Origin: an uncultured Desulfobulbus sp.
Lineage (GTDB): Bacteria; Desulfobacterota; Desulfobulbia; Desulfobulbales; Desulfobulbaceae
NCBI RefSeq assembly: GCF_963665445.1
Contig: NZ_OY762276.1
Coordinates: forward strand, 1,892,001 to 1,956,000
DNA length: 64,000 nucleotides
Reading direction: 5' to 3'
Every line of letters begins with the position of its first letter. The first letter of the stretch is position 1. Positions 8,492 to 17,337 of the stretch are shown one piece after another. The notes beneath the pieces are model-generated. The model did not search any database. It saw nothing but the letters and a program-made list of their open reading frames with translations, and was not told the DNA's origin. The position numbers and the translations under genes were made by a program.

Positions 8492-9934
8492 ATGAACCGT
8501 GACATCTATCAGGAACCCTTGATTTCCCGTTATACCAGCCGTGCCATGCAGGAACTGTTTTCCGAGCGGTTTAAATTCAGCTATTGGCGGAAATGCTGGG
8601 TCGCCTTGGCCGAGTCCCAATATGAGTTGGGTCTTGGTGCGGTCACTGCAGAGATGGTGGCCGAGCTCAAGGCCAATATCGACAATATCGATTTTGACCT
8701 CGCCAGTGCCAAGGAACGTGAAATCCGCCATGATGTCATGGCTCATGTATTTGCCTATGGCCAGGTCTGCCCCAAGGCGGAGCCGATCATTCATCTGGGG
8801 GCAACCTCGCAATTCGTTGTCTGCAATACCGATCTCTACGTACAGAAACAGGCCCTTCAGCTGGTCAAAAAGGCCCTGGTCCAGGTTATTGCAAATCTGG
8901 CCCAGTTTTGTCGCACCCACAAGGACCTGGCGACCCTCGGCTATACCCACTATCAGCCAGCGCAGCCCACCACTGTCGGTAAACGTAACACGCTGTATCT
9001 GCAAGATTTATTGATGGATTTAGCTTACATCGAAGAGCTCGAGCAGCAGATTAAGGCCCGCGGCGCCAAGGGCACGGTCGGTACCCAGGCCACCTTCATC
9101 GAACTGTTTAACGGCGATCACGAGAAAGTTCGCAAGCTCGACCAGCTGGTCGCCGAGAAGCTGGGATTTGAGCAGGTTTTTGCCGTAACCGGGCAGACCT
9201 ACCCGCGCAAACTCGATATGAAGACCTCCGAGACCCTGGCCGGTATCGGTGCCTCGGCGCACAAATTTGCTGTTGACCTTCGCCTGCTCTCCAATCTCAA
9301 AGTGCAGGAAGAACCCTTTGAGAGTAAACAGGTGGGCAGTTCCGCCATGGCCTACAAACGCAATCCCATGCGCAGTGAACGCATGACCGGACTTGCCCGC
9401 AAGCTCATGGGCCTGCCGGCAAATTTTGCCGCCACAGCCGCAAACCAGTGGTTCGAACGCACCCTTGACGACTCCGCCATTCGCCGCATGGATATGGCCC
9501 AGGCCTTTCTCCTTAGCGATGCCGTGTTAAAGCTTTATATTAACATTACCAACGATATGGTTGTTTATCCGAAGCAAATTGAAAAACACCTACGTGAAGA
9601 GCTGCCCTTCATGGCCACCGAAAAAATTCTCATGGCCTGCGTAGAACGGGGGAAAAGCCGCCAGGAGATGCACGAGGTGATTCGTGAACATTCCGTTGCC
9701 GCCGGCTTTGACGTCAAGATGAAGGGCATGGCCAACAACCTGCTCGATCGGCTTGCCCAGGATGAACGCGTCCCCTTCGACACCCAGGAGCTCGAAGAAC
9801 TGGTCGGTGATTATCAGCAGTTCACCGGGCGGGCCGGTATGCAGACCACAGAATTCCTCGACGAACAGGTGGCCCCGATACTGCAGAAACACCACGGCCT
9901 GCTCGGCGACGTCGACGCAACCATCTCGGTTTGA
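8492..9934 (+). CDS. purB: Adenylosuccinate lyase PurB
   Basis: A 480-residue fumarase/aspartase-superfamily lyase. It cleaves SAICAR to AICAR and adenylosuccinate to AMP, releasing fumarate in both steps. The family signature SSAMAYKRNPMRSER lies near residues 283-297, HLGATSQFV supplies the substrate-binding region, and GYTHYQPAQPTTVGKR carries the catalytic histidine. Length and the C-terminal helical domain are typical of the longer form. The next gene starts within a few bases, suggesting co-transcription with the DUF4911-miaB pair. Confidence 0.96.
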   Translation: MNRDIYQEPLISRYTSRAMQELFSERFKFSYWRKCWVALAESQYELGLGAVTAEMVAELKANIDNIDFDLASAKEREIRHDVMAHVFAYGQVCPKAEPIIHLGATSQFVVCNTDLYVQKQALQLVKKALVQVIANLAQFCRTHKDLATLGYTHYQPAQPTTVGKRNTLYLQDLLMDLAYIEELEQQIKARGAKGTVGTQATFIELFNGDHEKVRKLDQLVAEKLGFEQVFAVTGQTYPRKLDMKTSETLAGIGASAHKFAVDLRLLSNLKVQEEPFESKQVGSSAMAYKRNPMRSERMTGLARKLMGLPANFAATAANQWFERTLDDSAIRRMDMAQAFLLSDAVLKLYINITNDMVVYPKQIEKHLREELPFMATEKILMACVERGKSRQEMHEVIREHSVAAGFDVKMKGMANNLLDRLAQDERVPFDTQELEELVGDYQQFTGRAGMQTTEFLDEQVAPILQKHHGLLGDVDATISV

Positions 9935-9961
9935 TAACCCTTTGTTGTGAGATCAGTGAAG

Positions 9962-10213
9962 ATGGCTGCCATTGTCGAGTGGTTCCTCATTATTCGGCCG
10001 GAGAAGATCAGTTGGCTCCGGTTCATCTTTGAAGGCTACGATGGCCTAGCCATCATCTCAACCATCAGTGCCAAACAGGGTCTGGTGCGCATCCAGACCC
10101 TGGACTGCCGCTATGCGGAAACCGTTCAACTTGTCGCGGCCCTGGCCAATGATTTGACCCCCTACCCTGTCCGATGTGCCCAACCTTGTACAGTGGAACA
10201 CCTGCAAGCATGA
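9962..10213 (+). CDS. DUF4911 family protein
   Basis: A small protein (83 residues from the ATG; in-frame GTG codons at 9947 and 9956 could extend it). The pattern LRFIFEGYDGLAIISTISAKQGLVRIQT fits the DUF4911 family as I recall it, which in Desulfobacterota is commonly next to miaB. Function is unknown. Its stop codon overlaps the miaB start (ATGA), a sign of translational coupling. The coupling suggests a role connected with MiaB, but nothing in the protein shows an activity. Confidence 0.7.
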   Translation: MAAIVEWFLIIRPEKISWLRFIFEGYDGLAIISTISAKQGLVRIQTLDCRYAETVQLVAALANDLTPYPVRCAQPCTVEHLQA

Positions 10214-11559
10214 GTAAAAACCTGTATATCAAGACCTTTGGTTGCCAGATGAACGAACGCGATTCGGAGATCATCGAGCAGCTCTTGGCACAGGATGGAT
10301 ATATTCCCACGGATAGTCCGTCCGACGCCAATGTCATCCTCATCAATACCTGCAGCATCCGGGAAAAAGCCGAACAAAAGGTGTTCAGCCTGCTCGGTTC
10401 CCTGCGGGAGCAAAAAAAACGCAACCCCGAGATCCTCCTCGGTGTAACGGGATGCGTTGCCCAGCAGGAAGGAGAACAGATTAGGGAACGAATGCCGCAC
10501 GTGGACCTCATTGTCGGGACCCAGCAGATTTACCGTTTGCCCGAGATGCTGGAACGCCTTGGCAACAAGACCACGGTGCGCGAGATCGCCACCAACCTTG
10601 ATGCCTCCTTTGAAATTCCTCCTTTTCACAAATTGCTGGAAAATGCATCGCCCTCCCCTGCTCCGCAGAGCTATAAACGCTTTGTCACCATCATGCAGGG
10701 CTGCAACAATTTTTGTGCCTACTGCGTCGTCCCCGGCACCCGTGGACGTGAAATCAGCCGGCCGGTGCGCGACATACTCGAGGAAGTCGAGATTCTCGTC
10801 AGCCAGGGCGTCAGGGAAATCACCCTGCTCGGGCAAAACGTCAACTCCTATGGACAAACCAACACTGTGGCCGATATCCAGGTCAGCTTTCCTCAGTTAC
10901 TGCGCATGGTGGCTGCGGTCCAAGGGTTACAGCGGCTGCGTTTCACCACCTCGCACCCCAAGGACCTGACCGATGAGCTCATGCGCTGCTTTGCCGACCT
11001 TGAAGTCCTCTGCCCCCATTTTCATCTGCCTGTGCAATCCGGTTCCAACGTTGTGCTCAAACGGATGAACCGGAAATACACCGTTGAGCAGTATCTGCAA
11101 AAAGTGGACGGCTTGCGCCGCTATCGCCCGGATATAGCCTTGGCCTCGGACATCATCGTCGGATTTCCCGGGGAAACGGAGAGTGATTTTCAGGCAACCA
11201 TGGATCTGCTCGATAGGGTCCGTTTCCACGGCTCGTTTTCCTTTAAATACTCCGATCGCCCCCATACCCGCTCCGCCGATTTTCCCGATAAAATTCCGGA
11301 GGAGGTCAAGGGTCAACGATTGCTCCAATTTCAAACCCGCCAGGATGAGATCTCTTTGGAACGAAACAACGAGTCTTTAGGGCAAACAGTTGAAGTAATG
11401 ATCGAAGATGCTACAGACCTTGCAGGCAAAGGACGCACCGGTGCCAACCAGATTGTGCATCTCGCACCACCCCAAATGCCTCTCACTCCGGGCATGCTGG
11501 CCATGGCCCGCATTGATCATGCCGGGAAACACTCTCTCAAAGGGACGATCCTTCCCTGA
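10210..11559 (+). CDS. miaB: tRNA-2-methylthio-N6-dimethylallyladenosine synthase MiaB
   Basis: A 449-residue radical SAM methylthiotransferase converting i6A37 to ms2i6A37. The N-terminal UPF0004 domain carries three cluster cysteines (near KTFGCQMNERD, INTCSIREKAEQ and GVTGCVAQQEG). The radical SAM motif CNNFCAYC begins at residue 165, and a C-terminal TRAM domain ends the protein. The start is the ATG overlapping the DUF4911 stop; the upstream in-frame ATG at 10174 would add unrelated residues. It acts after MiaA, encoded nearby. Confidence 0.97.
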   Translation: MSKNLYIKTFGCQMNERDSEIIEQLLAQDGYIPTDSPSDANVILINTCSIREKAEQKVFSLLGSLREQKKRNPEILLGVTGCVAQQEGEQIRERMPHVDLIVGTQQIYRLPEMLERLGNKTTVREIATNLDASFEIPPFHKLLENASPSPAPQSYKRFVTIMQGCNNFCAYCVVPGTRGREISRPVRDILEEVEILVSQGVREITLLGQNVNSYGQTNTVADIQVSFPQLLRMVAAVQGLQRLRFTTSHPKDLTDELMRCFADLEVLCPHFHLPVQSGSNVVLKRMNRKYTVEQYLQKVDGLRRYRPDIALASDIIVGFPGETESDFQATMDLLDRVRFHGSFSFKYSDRPHTRSADFPDKIPEEVKGQRLLQFQTRQDEISLERNNESLGQTVEVMIEDATDLAGKGRTGANQIVHLAPPQMPLTPGMLAMARIDHAGKHSLKGTILP

Positions 11560-11689
11560 ATAGAGAGGAGAAGGCATTCTTTTCATCTGGGAAAAAGGCA
11601 TTCGTGGGTACAGGTTGTCTTATGAGCAGGAAGGATTCCTCCCTGCAGCGTTGCAGTACACACCGAATTTGACTTTTGACGAGGCCATA

Positions 11690-12346
11690 ATGATCGATTT
11701 TCATACCCATACTTTTTTCAGCGATGGAGCCTTGGTCCCCTCCGAACATGTACGCCGTGTGGAGCAGATGGGCTACCAAGCGATTGCCATCACCGACCAT
11801 GCAGACTCCTCCAATATCGGCATTCTCATTCCCAACCTTGTCCGTGTGGCGAAAGACCTCAACCAGGTCAATACAACGACGCTCATCGTCGGCGTTGAAT
11901 TGACTCATGTGCCGCCTGCACTGATTGCCCCCTTGGCCAGGGAATGCCGGACACTTGGGGCGCAGATCATTGTCGTCCATGGCGAAACACCGGTCGAACC
12001 GGTTTTGCCCGGGACCAACCGTGCCGCCTTGGAGGCCGATATCGATCTCCTGGCTCACCCGGGTTTCATCAGTGAGGAAGAAGCTGCCCTGGCGGCAAAA
12101 CGTGGCATTCTGCTTGAACTCTCCGGCCGTAAAGGTCATAGTCTAACTAACGGCCATGTGGCAAAGATGGCGCAAAAGACCGGGGCGCTTTTGGCCATCA
12201 ACGCCGACGCCCATGGCCCTGGAGATTTTCTCTCCGCCGAAATGGCGCAAAAAGTCGGCCTTGGTGCTGGACTGAGCCTGGATGAATATCTCCAAGTACG
12301 CCGGAATATGGAGCAATTACTTGGCAAACTTCCACCGTTGGTTTAA
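11690..12346 (+). CDS. PHP-domain phosphoesterase
   Basis: A 218-residue PHP protein beginning MIDFHTHTFFSDG, with metal-binding motifs HTHTFFSDG, ITDHADSSN, GVELTH and, near the C-terminus, NADAH. PHP proteins are metal-dependent phosphoesterases; this compact single-domain type includes histidinol-phosphatase-like enzymes, but the substrate cannot be read from sequence. The start at 11690 is supported by GACGAGG eight bases upstream. An upstream in-frame ATG at 11615 is unlikely because the family begins at the first HxH. Confidence 0.82.
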   Translation: MIDFHTHTFFSDGALVPSEHVRRVEQMGYQAIAITDHADSSNIGILIPNLVRVAKDLNQVNTTTLIVGVELTHVPPALIAPLARECRTLGAQIIVVHGETPVEPVLPGTNRAALEADIDLLAHPGFISEEEAALAAKRGILLELSGRKGHSLTNGHVAKMAQKTGALLAINADAHGPGDFLSAEMAQKVGLGAGLSLDEYLQVRRNMEQLLGKLPPLV

Positions 12347-12369
12347 GGGAAATCAAGGAGACTCTTGTC

Positions 12370-13239
12370 ATGCATTATGAAGGGATGGTCTATCGCCCGC
12401 CGAGCGAAGCAAACAGCATCCTGCTCCAGGTCACCACCGGGTGTTCCCATAACAAATGCACCTTTTGCGGGATGTACAAAGGGCAGCGTTTTTCCATCAA
12501 ACCGGATGCGATAGTCGACGCGGATATCGACTATGCCGCCCAACATTTCCCCTATGCAAAGCGCCTCTTTATCTGCGATGGCGATGCCCTCATCGTCCCG
12601 CAGAAGCGGCTGCTGCACATCCTCAGGCAGATCGAGGAAAAACTGCCTCGAATCTCCAGGGTCGGCATTTACGCCAACACCAAGGGGCTGCGCATGAAGT
12701 CCGAGGCCGAGTTGCTCGAACTGCACAAGCATGGCTTGGGGATTCTTTATCTCGGTCTTGAAAGCGGCGATGACGTCACGCTTGCCGCAATGAACAAGGG
12801 GGCGGATGCACAGCAGATGGTAGCCATGGGCCGCAAGGCAAAGGCGGTCGGCATTCCCCTGTCGGTGACGGTTCTGCTCGGCATCGCCGGAGCAGAACGA
12901 TCGCATATGCATGCGGTCGAGACGGGGCGGGTCCTCAGCGCCATCGATCCGGAATATGTCGGGGCTCTCAGCCTGATGCTCGAACCTGGAACTGAACTCT
13001 ACAATCGCTATCAGGCTGGCGAATTTTCCGTTCCCGAACCCCTGGCCGTACTGCAGGAGTTGCGCACGATCATCGAACATACCAACCTGACCCAAGGCCT
13101 GTTCCACGCGAACCATGCCTCCAACTATTTACCGATTCGCGCCAAACTTCCCGATGAAAAAGAACAGACGCTCGCCCTTATCGATGCCGCACTTTCAGGT
13201 TCGCTTGCGCTTAAACCGGAATATCTCAGGGCGCTGTAA
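12370..13239 (+). CDS. Radical SAM protein with CX4CX2C cluster motif
   Basis: A 289-residue radical SAM enzyme of unknown function. The cluster motif is CSHNKCTFC (C25, C30, C33), with four rather than three residues between the first two cysteines. Further SAM-barrel features are a GDALIVP-type strand and a GLESGDDVTL segment resembling the GxIxGxxE region. Residues 1-20 match the gene fragment at 1-62, so the genome carries at least two members. It lies 23 bases after the PHP gene and just before the S4 gene, so the three may be co-transcribed. Confidence 0.8.
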   Translation: MHYEGMVYRPPSEANSILLQVTTGCSHNKCTFCGMYKGQRFSIKPDAIVDADIDYAAQHFPYAKRLFICDGDALIVPQKRLLHILRQIEEKLPRISRVGIYANTKGLRMKSEAELLELHKHGLGILYLGLESGDDVTLAAMNKGADAQQMVAMGRKAKAVGIPLSVTVLLGIAGAERSHMHAVETGRVLSAIDPEYVGALSLMLEPGTELYNRYQAGEFSVPEPLAVLQELRTIIEHTNLTQGLFHANHASNYLPIRAKLPDEKEQTLALIDAALSGSLALKPEYLRAL

Positions 13240-13263
13240 TCCATCTCCTCCTTGGCAGGTCCC

Positions 13264-13536
13264 ATGAGCGCACTCGAAGAACGACTGGTCAGCTTGAACA
13301 CCCCATTTATCGAACTGGACAAACTGTTGAAACGCGAGGATCTCGTCTCAAGTGGTGGTGAGGCCAGGTATCTGATCAGTGAAGGACTGGTCGAGGTCAA
13401 CGGCCAGGTTGAGACACGTAAACGAAAAAAACTCTACACGGGCGACATCGTCGTTTTTGCCGGTTTCCGCCTGGAGGTGATTGGCACGGAGGACGTTGAA
13501 CAAGAGGTGCATGGCTCCTCCCATCCTTCACCATAA
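13264..13536 (+). CDS. S4-domain RNA-binding protein (YbcJ-like)
   Basis: A 90-residue protein made almost entirely of an S4 RNA-binding fold: IELDKLLKREDLVSSGGEARYLISEGLVEVNGQ, then ETRKRKKLYTGDIVVF. This resembles the small YbcJ-type proteins implicated in RNA binding, possibly ribosome-related. The ATG at 13264 follows GGCAGGT. An in-frame TTG at 13252 is less likely. Confidence 0.8.
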   Translation: MSALEERLVSLNTPFIELDKLLKREDLVSSGGEARYLISEGLVEVNGQVETRKRKKLYTGDIVVFAGFRLEVIGTEDVEQEVHGSSHPSP

Positions 13537-13617
13537 AATCAAGCCCGCAAAACAGCATTCAACTTCGAGGATAGCACGACCGATCAAATCAGATTCTCCA
13601 TTCTAGGGAACCATGCC

Positions 13618-16167
13618 ATGACCGTGCCGGTACAGTCACTCTTGAAACACTGGTCCTATCGGCTTTTTGCACCCGATAGGTTGTTGCAAAAGGCCTACGA
13701 GGCCTTTCGTCGGCTACTGGACAGTGATAGTACCGCCCATTCCCTGATGGCTGAATTTGAGGAACTGTTCCACAGCAATCGCTATGAAGATCTGGCCCGG
13801 GTGGCTGCACGATATGAACAGTTTGCTGCCGCAGTGCTGTCGATGGTGGAAAGCCTGGAGGCAATGAATCCAATCGACGCAGGTTCCCTACGCGACTATT
13901 TCCACAAATTTGATTTTTATATCCGCTTTCACCTGGCGCCGCCGGAACAGTTTACCATTCCCCCCTTCGCGGTTGCCCTGAGTGACGAGTACCCAAACAC
14001 CCTCTTGGGTAACAAGGCCTATAATCTGGCCCGGCTGCGGAATCTCGGGCTCAAGGTCCCCCAGGGCTTCGTTCTGACCACAACCGCTTACTTTGCCCTG
14101 ATCGAAGAGAATCATCTCCGCAAACCCATCAACGACCGGCTCGCCCTGATCGATCCCGCTGATCATGTTCTCTGCTCCCGCTTGGCCGACGAAATGCAAG
14201 AGCTGATTCTGGCCGCAACCCTGCCGAAACGAGTTCATGAAGAACTTGAACAGCAGCTTCTATCATGCGAAAATTTTGACAATAAATCGCTTTTATTTGC
14301 AGTCCGTTCTTCTGCCCAGAAAGAAGATGGGCTCTACTCCTTTGCCGGGCAGTATGAGAGCATCCTCGGGGTGGCCCCTGACCAGATAACACGGGCCTAT
14401 CTGCAGGTCATCGCCTCAAAATATTCGCTCAAGGCCCTTCTGTACCGTATCCATCTCGGTTTCATGGATGAGGAAACCCCACTTGCCGTGGTCGTGCAGA
14501 CCATGGTGAACGCACAGACAAGCGGGGTCATCTACACCCATCTCCCTCATGGAGTAGGTGCGGAGACCTCCCTCTTGATCGAGAGCGTGCACGGCCTGGG
14601 GGAGATGTTGGTTGGTGGCCAAGAGATCCCTGAGACCTATATTGTTAAACGATCCACGTTGGACGTACAGATGGCCAAGCCCGGAGAACAGCGCGAGCAT
14701 CTGGTACTTACCGAGGAGGGAATCCAAAAGAAGACACTGCCGGATGAGCACACTCCCGATGCCATGCTGAGCCGGGCGCAGGTCCAGCAACTGGCGCAGA
14801 CGGCCTTGCGCATCGAAGAAGAATGTGGAGGACATCCCCAGGATATCGAATGGTCTTTGGACGAACACCAGGAGGTGGTTGTTCTGCAAAGCCGGCCACT
14901 GGCCGTGGATGCTCCGTCAACAAACATCGCCCCGATGGCCCAGGATCCACCTGTCACTGCCCCCCTGCTCTATGAGGGCGGAGTGACCGCCTCCCGCGGA
15001 GCGGTGAGTGGAACTGTCGTTCATCTCCTCTCGCAACACTGCACCAAAGATATCCCCTCGGGCTCTATCTGTATCGTTCGTGAAACGCCGCCTACCCTGG
15101 TGAGCATTCTCGGTGCCTGTGTGGGTATTGTTGCCGAAAAAGGAGCCATTGCCGGTCATTTTTCCACTGTCTGCAGAGAAATGAGAATACCGCTGCTGGT
15201 TCATGCGCAGCATGCCGCAGAAACCCTGGCGGAAGGACTGATTGTAACCCTTGATGCCGGCCAGGGAAAGGTGTTTGCAGGTGAGGTGGTCGAAAAAGTT
15301 GCATCCGTACCATCATCCCAGGAAGACAGCAATTCGAGTTACCGCCAAAGAATCGATGCCATTCTCCGCTACATTACCATGCTGCATCTCACCGATCCTC
15401 AAGCGGAGAACTTCTCCCCTCGGGGTTGTCGGTCCATGCATGATATTATCCGCTATACCCATGAGCGGTCGTTGCTGGCGATGTTTTTTCTCGGCGACAA
15501 GGTCTCCGGCAAATCGCAGCGGGCGCAAAAAATTGAGACTGAGCTCCCCATCGCTCTCTATGTCCTTGACCTGCGAACAAGTCGATCCAAGCTGCCCAAA
15601 TCCAAGGAGGCCAAACCGATTGAACATTTTGCTTCTCCCCCGCTCAGCGCCCTTTGGGGCGGGCTCTCACACCCAAATATCGACTGGTCTTCGCATCAGC
15701 ATTTTGATTGGAAAAGTTTTGATGACGTCGTCCTCGGCGGGGGGATCGTCTCCACCCAGAGCGGCGACTTGGCATCCTATGCGATTATCGGGCACGGATA
15801 CCTCAATGTGAATATGCGTTTTGGTTACCATTTCACCCTGGTCGACGCGGTCTGCGGTTCCGATCCCCGCCTCAATTATTGCCAGATTCGATTTGCCGGA
15901 GGCGGCGGAGAGTTTTCCGGGAGGCACCTTCGTGTCCAATTCATTGAGACGCTTCTGCACCATTTCGGTTTTGCCACGACCGTCAAGGGGGATTTAATCG
16001 ATGGCCGTATTGTTGAGCAAACCCAGGAAGAAATCTATCAACTTCTCGATAGGATCGGAAAATTACTCGGCGCCACCAAATTGATGGATCTTATGCTGCG
16101 TGAAGAGGCACAGGTCGCAACGCTTGTTTCCAGATTTTTGGCAGGGGAATACTCGTTCTCCAAATAA
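13618..16167 (+). CDS. PEP/pyruvate-binding protein with PEP-synthase-like domains and an unassigned C-terminal domain
   Basis: An 849-residue protein. Residues 1-110 are a helical region without recognised motifs. About 125-430 form a PPDK/PEP-synthase ATP-grasp domain (GNKAYNLARLRNLGLKVPQGFVL; AVRSSAQKEDG; PQDIEWSLDEHQEVVVLQSRPL). About 460-555 form the swivelling phosphohistidine domain, where GHFSTVCREMRIPLLV supplies the likely catalytic His514. The usual PEP/pyruvate TIM barrel is absent; a roughly 280-residue domain I cannot name takes its place (GGGIVSTQSGDLASY, GHGYLNVNMRFGYHF). It may transfer phosphate from ATP via His514 to an unknown acceptor. It sits 24 bases before the phosphatase fusion gene. 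Confidence 0.75.
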   Translation: MTVPVQSLLKHWSYRLFAPDRLLQKAYEAFRRLLDSDSTAHSLMAEFEELFHSNRYEDLARVAARYEQFAAAVLSMVESLEAMNPIDAGSLRDYFHKFDFYIRFHLAPPEQFTIPPFAVALSDEYPNTLLGNKAYNLARLRNLGLKVPQGFVLTTTAYFALIEENHLRKPINDRLALIDPADHVLCSRLADEMQELILAATLPKRVHEELEQQLLSCENFDNKSLLFAVRSSAQKEDGLYSFAGQYESILGVAPDQITRAYLQVIASKYSLKALLYRIHLGFMDEETPLAVVVQTMVNAQTSGVIYTHLPHGVGAETSLLIESVHGLGEMLVGGQEIPETYIVKRSTLDVQMAKPGEQREHLVLTEEGIQKKTLPDEHTPDAMLSRAQVQQLAQTALRIEEECGGHPQDIEWSLDEHQEVVVLQSRPLAVDAPSTNIAPMAQDPPVTAPLLYEGGVTASRGAVSGTVVHLLSQHCTKDIPSGSICIVRETPPTLVSILGACVGIVAEKGAIAGHFSTVCREMRIPLLVHAQHAAETLAEGLIVTLDAGQGKVFAGEVVEKVASVPSSQEDSNSSYRQRIDAILRYITMLHLTDPQAENFSPRGCRSMHDIIRYTHERSLLAMFFLGDKVSGKSQRAQKIETELPIALYVLDLRTSRSKLPKSKEAKPIEHFASPPLSALWGGLSHPNIDWSSHQHFDWKSFDDVVLGGGIVSTQSGDLASYAIIGHGYLNVNMRFGYHFTLVDAVCGSDPRLNYCQIRFAGGGGEFSGRHLRVQFIETLLHHFGFATTVKGDLIDGRIVEQTQEEIYQLLDRIGKLLGATKLMDLMLREEAQVATLVSRFLAGEYSFSK

Positions 16168-16191
16168 CCACGCTCACCTGTAAGGAACTGC

Positions 16192-17244
16192 ATGGCACAG
16201 TATGAATTGACCTGGATTACAGAACAGCTGGCCACGGGCTATGCACCCATGTCCTATGAGGAACTCGATTTCATTCGCGACCAGGGCATTACAGCCATTA
16301 TCAACCTCTGTGGCGAATTCTGTGATCTGCACCAGATTGAGGAAAACTCGGGTTTTGAGGTCTATTATCTGCCGGTTGCCGATGACTGCGCACCGGATAT
16401 GGAAGAGATGGAAAAGGCTCTTGAATGGCTTGATGAGGCAATTTACCTCAAAAAGAAGGTTTTGGTCCATTGCCGTCATGGTTTTGGTCGAACCGGGACC
16501 CTCGTTTCTGCCTATCTGTTGCGGCGGGGGCTGGGCATGAAGTTGGCGCAAAAGGCCATGAAGGGAAAACGCCCAAAACCGACGAATTTCTGCCAGTGGA
16601 ATTTGTTGCGCAAATACGGCAAACAGGAGGGGACCCTGCGGGCCAAAGCTCCCACCATTGAAAATCACGTGGGCACTGACACCTCCCCCTTGATTAATGA
16701 CTACACCACCTTTGTCACCGCGGTCGACGATCAGTATCAGATCCAGGTACCCCCTGAGGCCTGCTGCGGCACGAACAACAGCCCCTGCTGCTTTGAGCCC
16801 TTTGATCTTCTGCTCATAGAGAGTCTGTACCTCAATCAGATGATCAATCAGAAATTGAGTCAGGAGAAAAGGCTGGCTGTGATCGAACGGGCAGGAGCCA
16901 TGGCAAAGACCTTGAAAAAACTGCGCCACGATTCACCGGGAATGGAGGCTGCGGCCTTTGCAGGGTTGTGTGCAAAGGAAGGTTTTCGTTGCCCGCTTCT
17001 CGATGAAAACGGTAGCTGTCTGCTCTTTGCCTGCCGCCCCCTGCGCTGCCGGCTGTGGTCGACAGAGGCACAGACTTCCCTCCCTCTGCCCATCAGTGAA
17101 GGCATTGCCCGCCTCTCCCAAAATGCCTATCTCGCCCTTGCCGGTATCTTCCCTCCGGGGGGAAATCTCGACTTCTCAAGCGTTGACACCATGTCTGGCA
17201 AATTCGTCCAGGTCTATTACCAGGCCATGACCCAACAGCAATAA
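16192..17244 (+). CDS. Dual-specificity phosphatase fused to YkgJ-like cysteine-cluster domain
   Basis: A 350-residue two-domain protein. Residues 1-165 are a cysteine-dependent dual-specificity/tyrosine-phosphatase fold with the P-loop HCRHGFGRTG (nucleophile C94) and an upstream aspartate in PVADDCAPD. Residues about 180-345 are a YkgJ-like cysteine-rich domain (CCGTNNSPCC; CPLLDENGSCLLFACRPLRCR), a presumed zinc or iron-sulfur site. The fusion and its place directly after a PEP-synthase-like gene suggest the two proteins act on one phosphorylation pathway. The YkgJ part may give metal or redox control. The substrate is unknown. Confidence 0.8.
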   Translation: MAQYELTWITEQLATGYAPMSYEELDFIRDQGITAIINLCGEFCDLHQIEENSGFEVYYLPVADDCAPDMEEMEKALEWLDEAIYLKKKVLVHCRHGFGRTGTLVSAYLLRRGLGMKLAQKAMKGKRPKPTNFCQWNLLRKYGKQEGTLRAKAPTIENHVGTDTSPLINDYTTFVTAVDDQYQIQVPPEACCGTNNSPCCFEPFDLLLIESLYLNQMINQKLSQEKRLAVIERAGAMAKTLKKLRHDSPGMEAAAFAGLCAKEGFRCPLLDENGSCLLFACRPLRCRLWSTEAQTSLPLPISEGIARLSQNAYLALAGIFPPGGNLDFSSVDTMSGKFVQVYYQAMTQQQ

Positions 17245-17337
17245 TGGCTGTTTCCATTCTTGAGGAAAGTGAAGATTTCAGCCTATGCCAAACAGGGCCT
17301 GGAGCAGATGATAAAGCAGAACAAATACCACTTCAAT

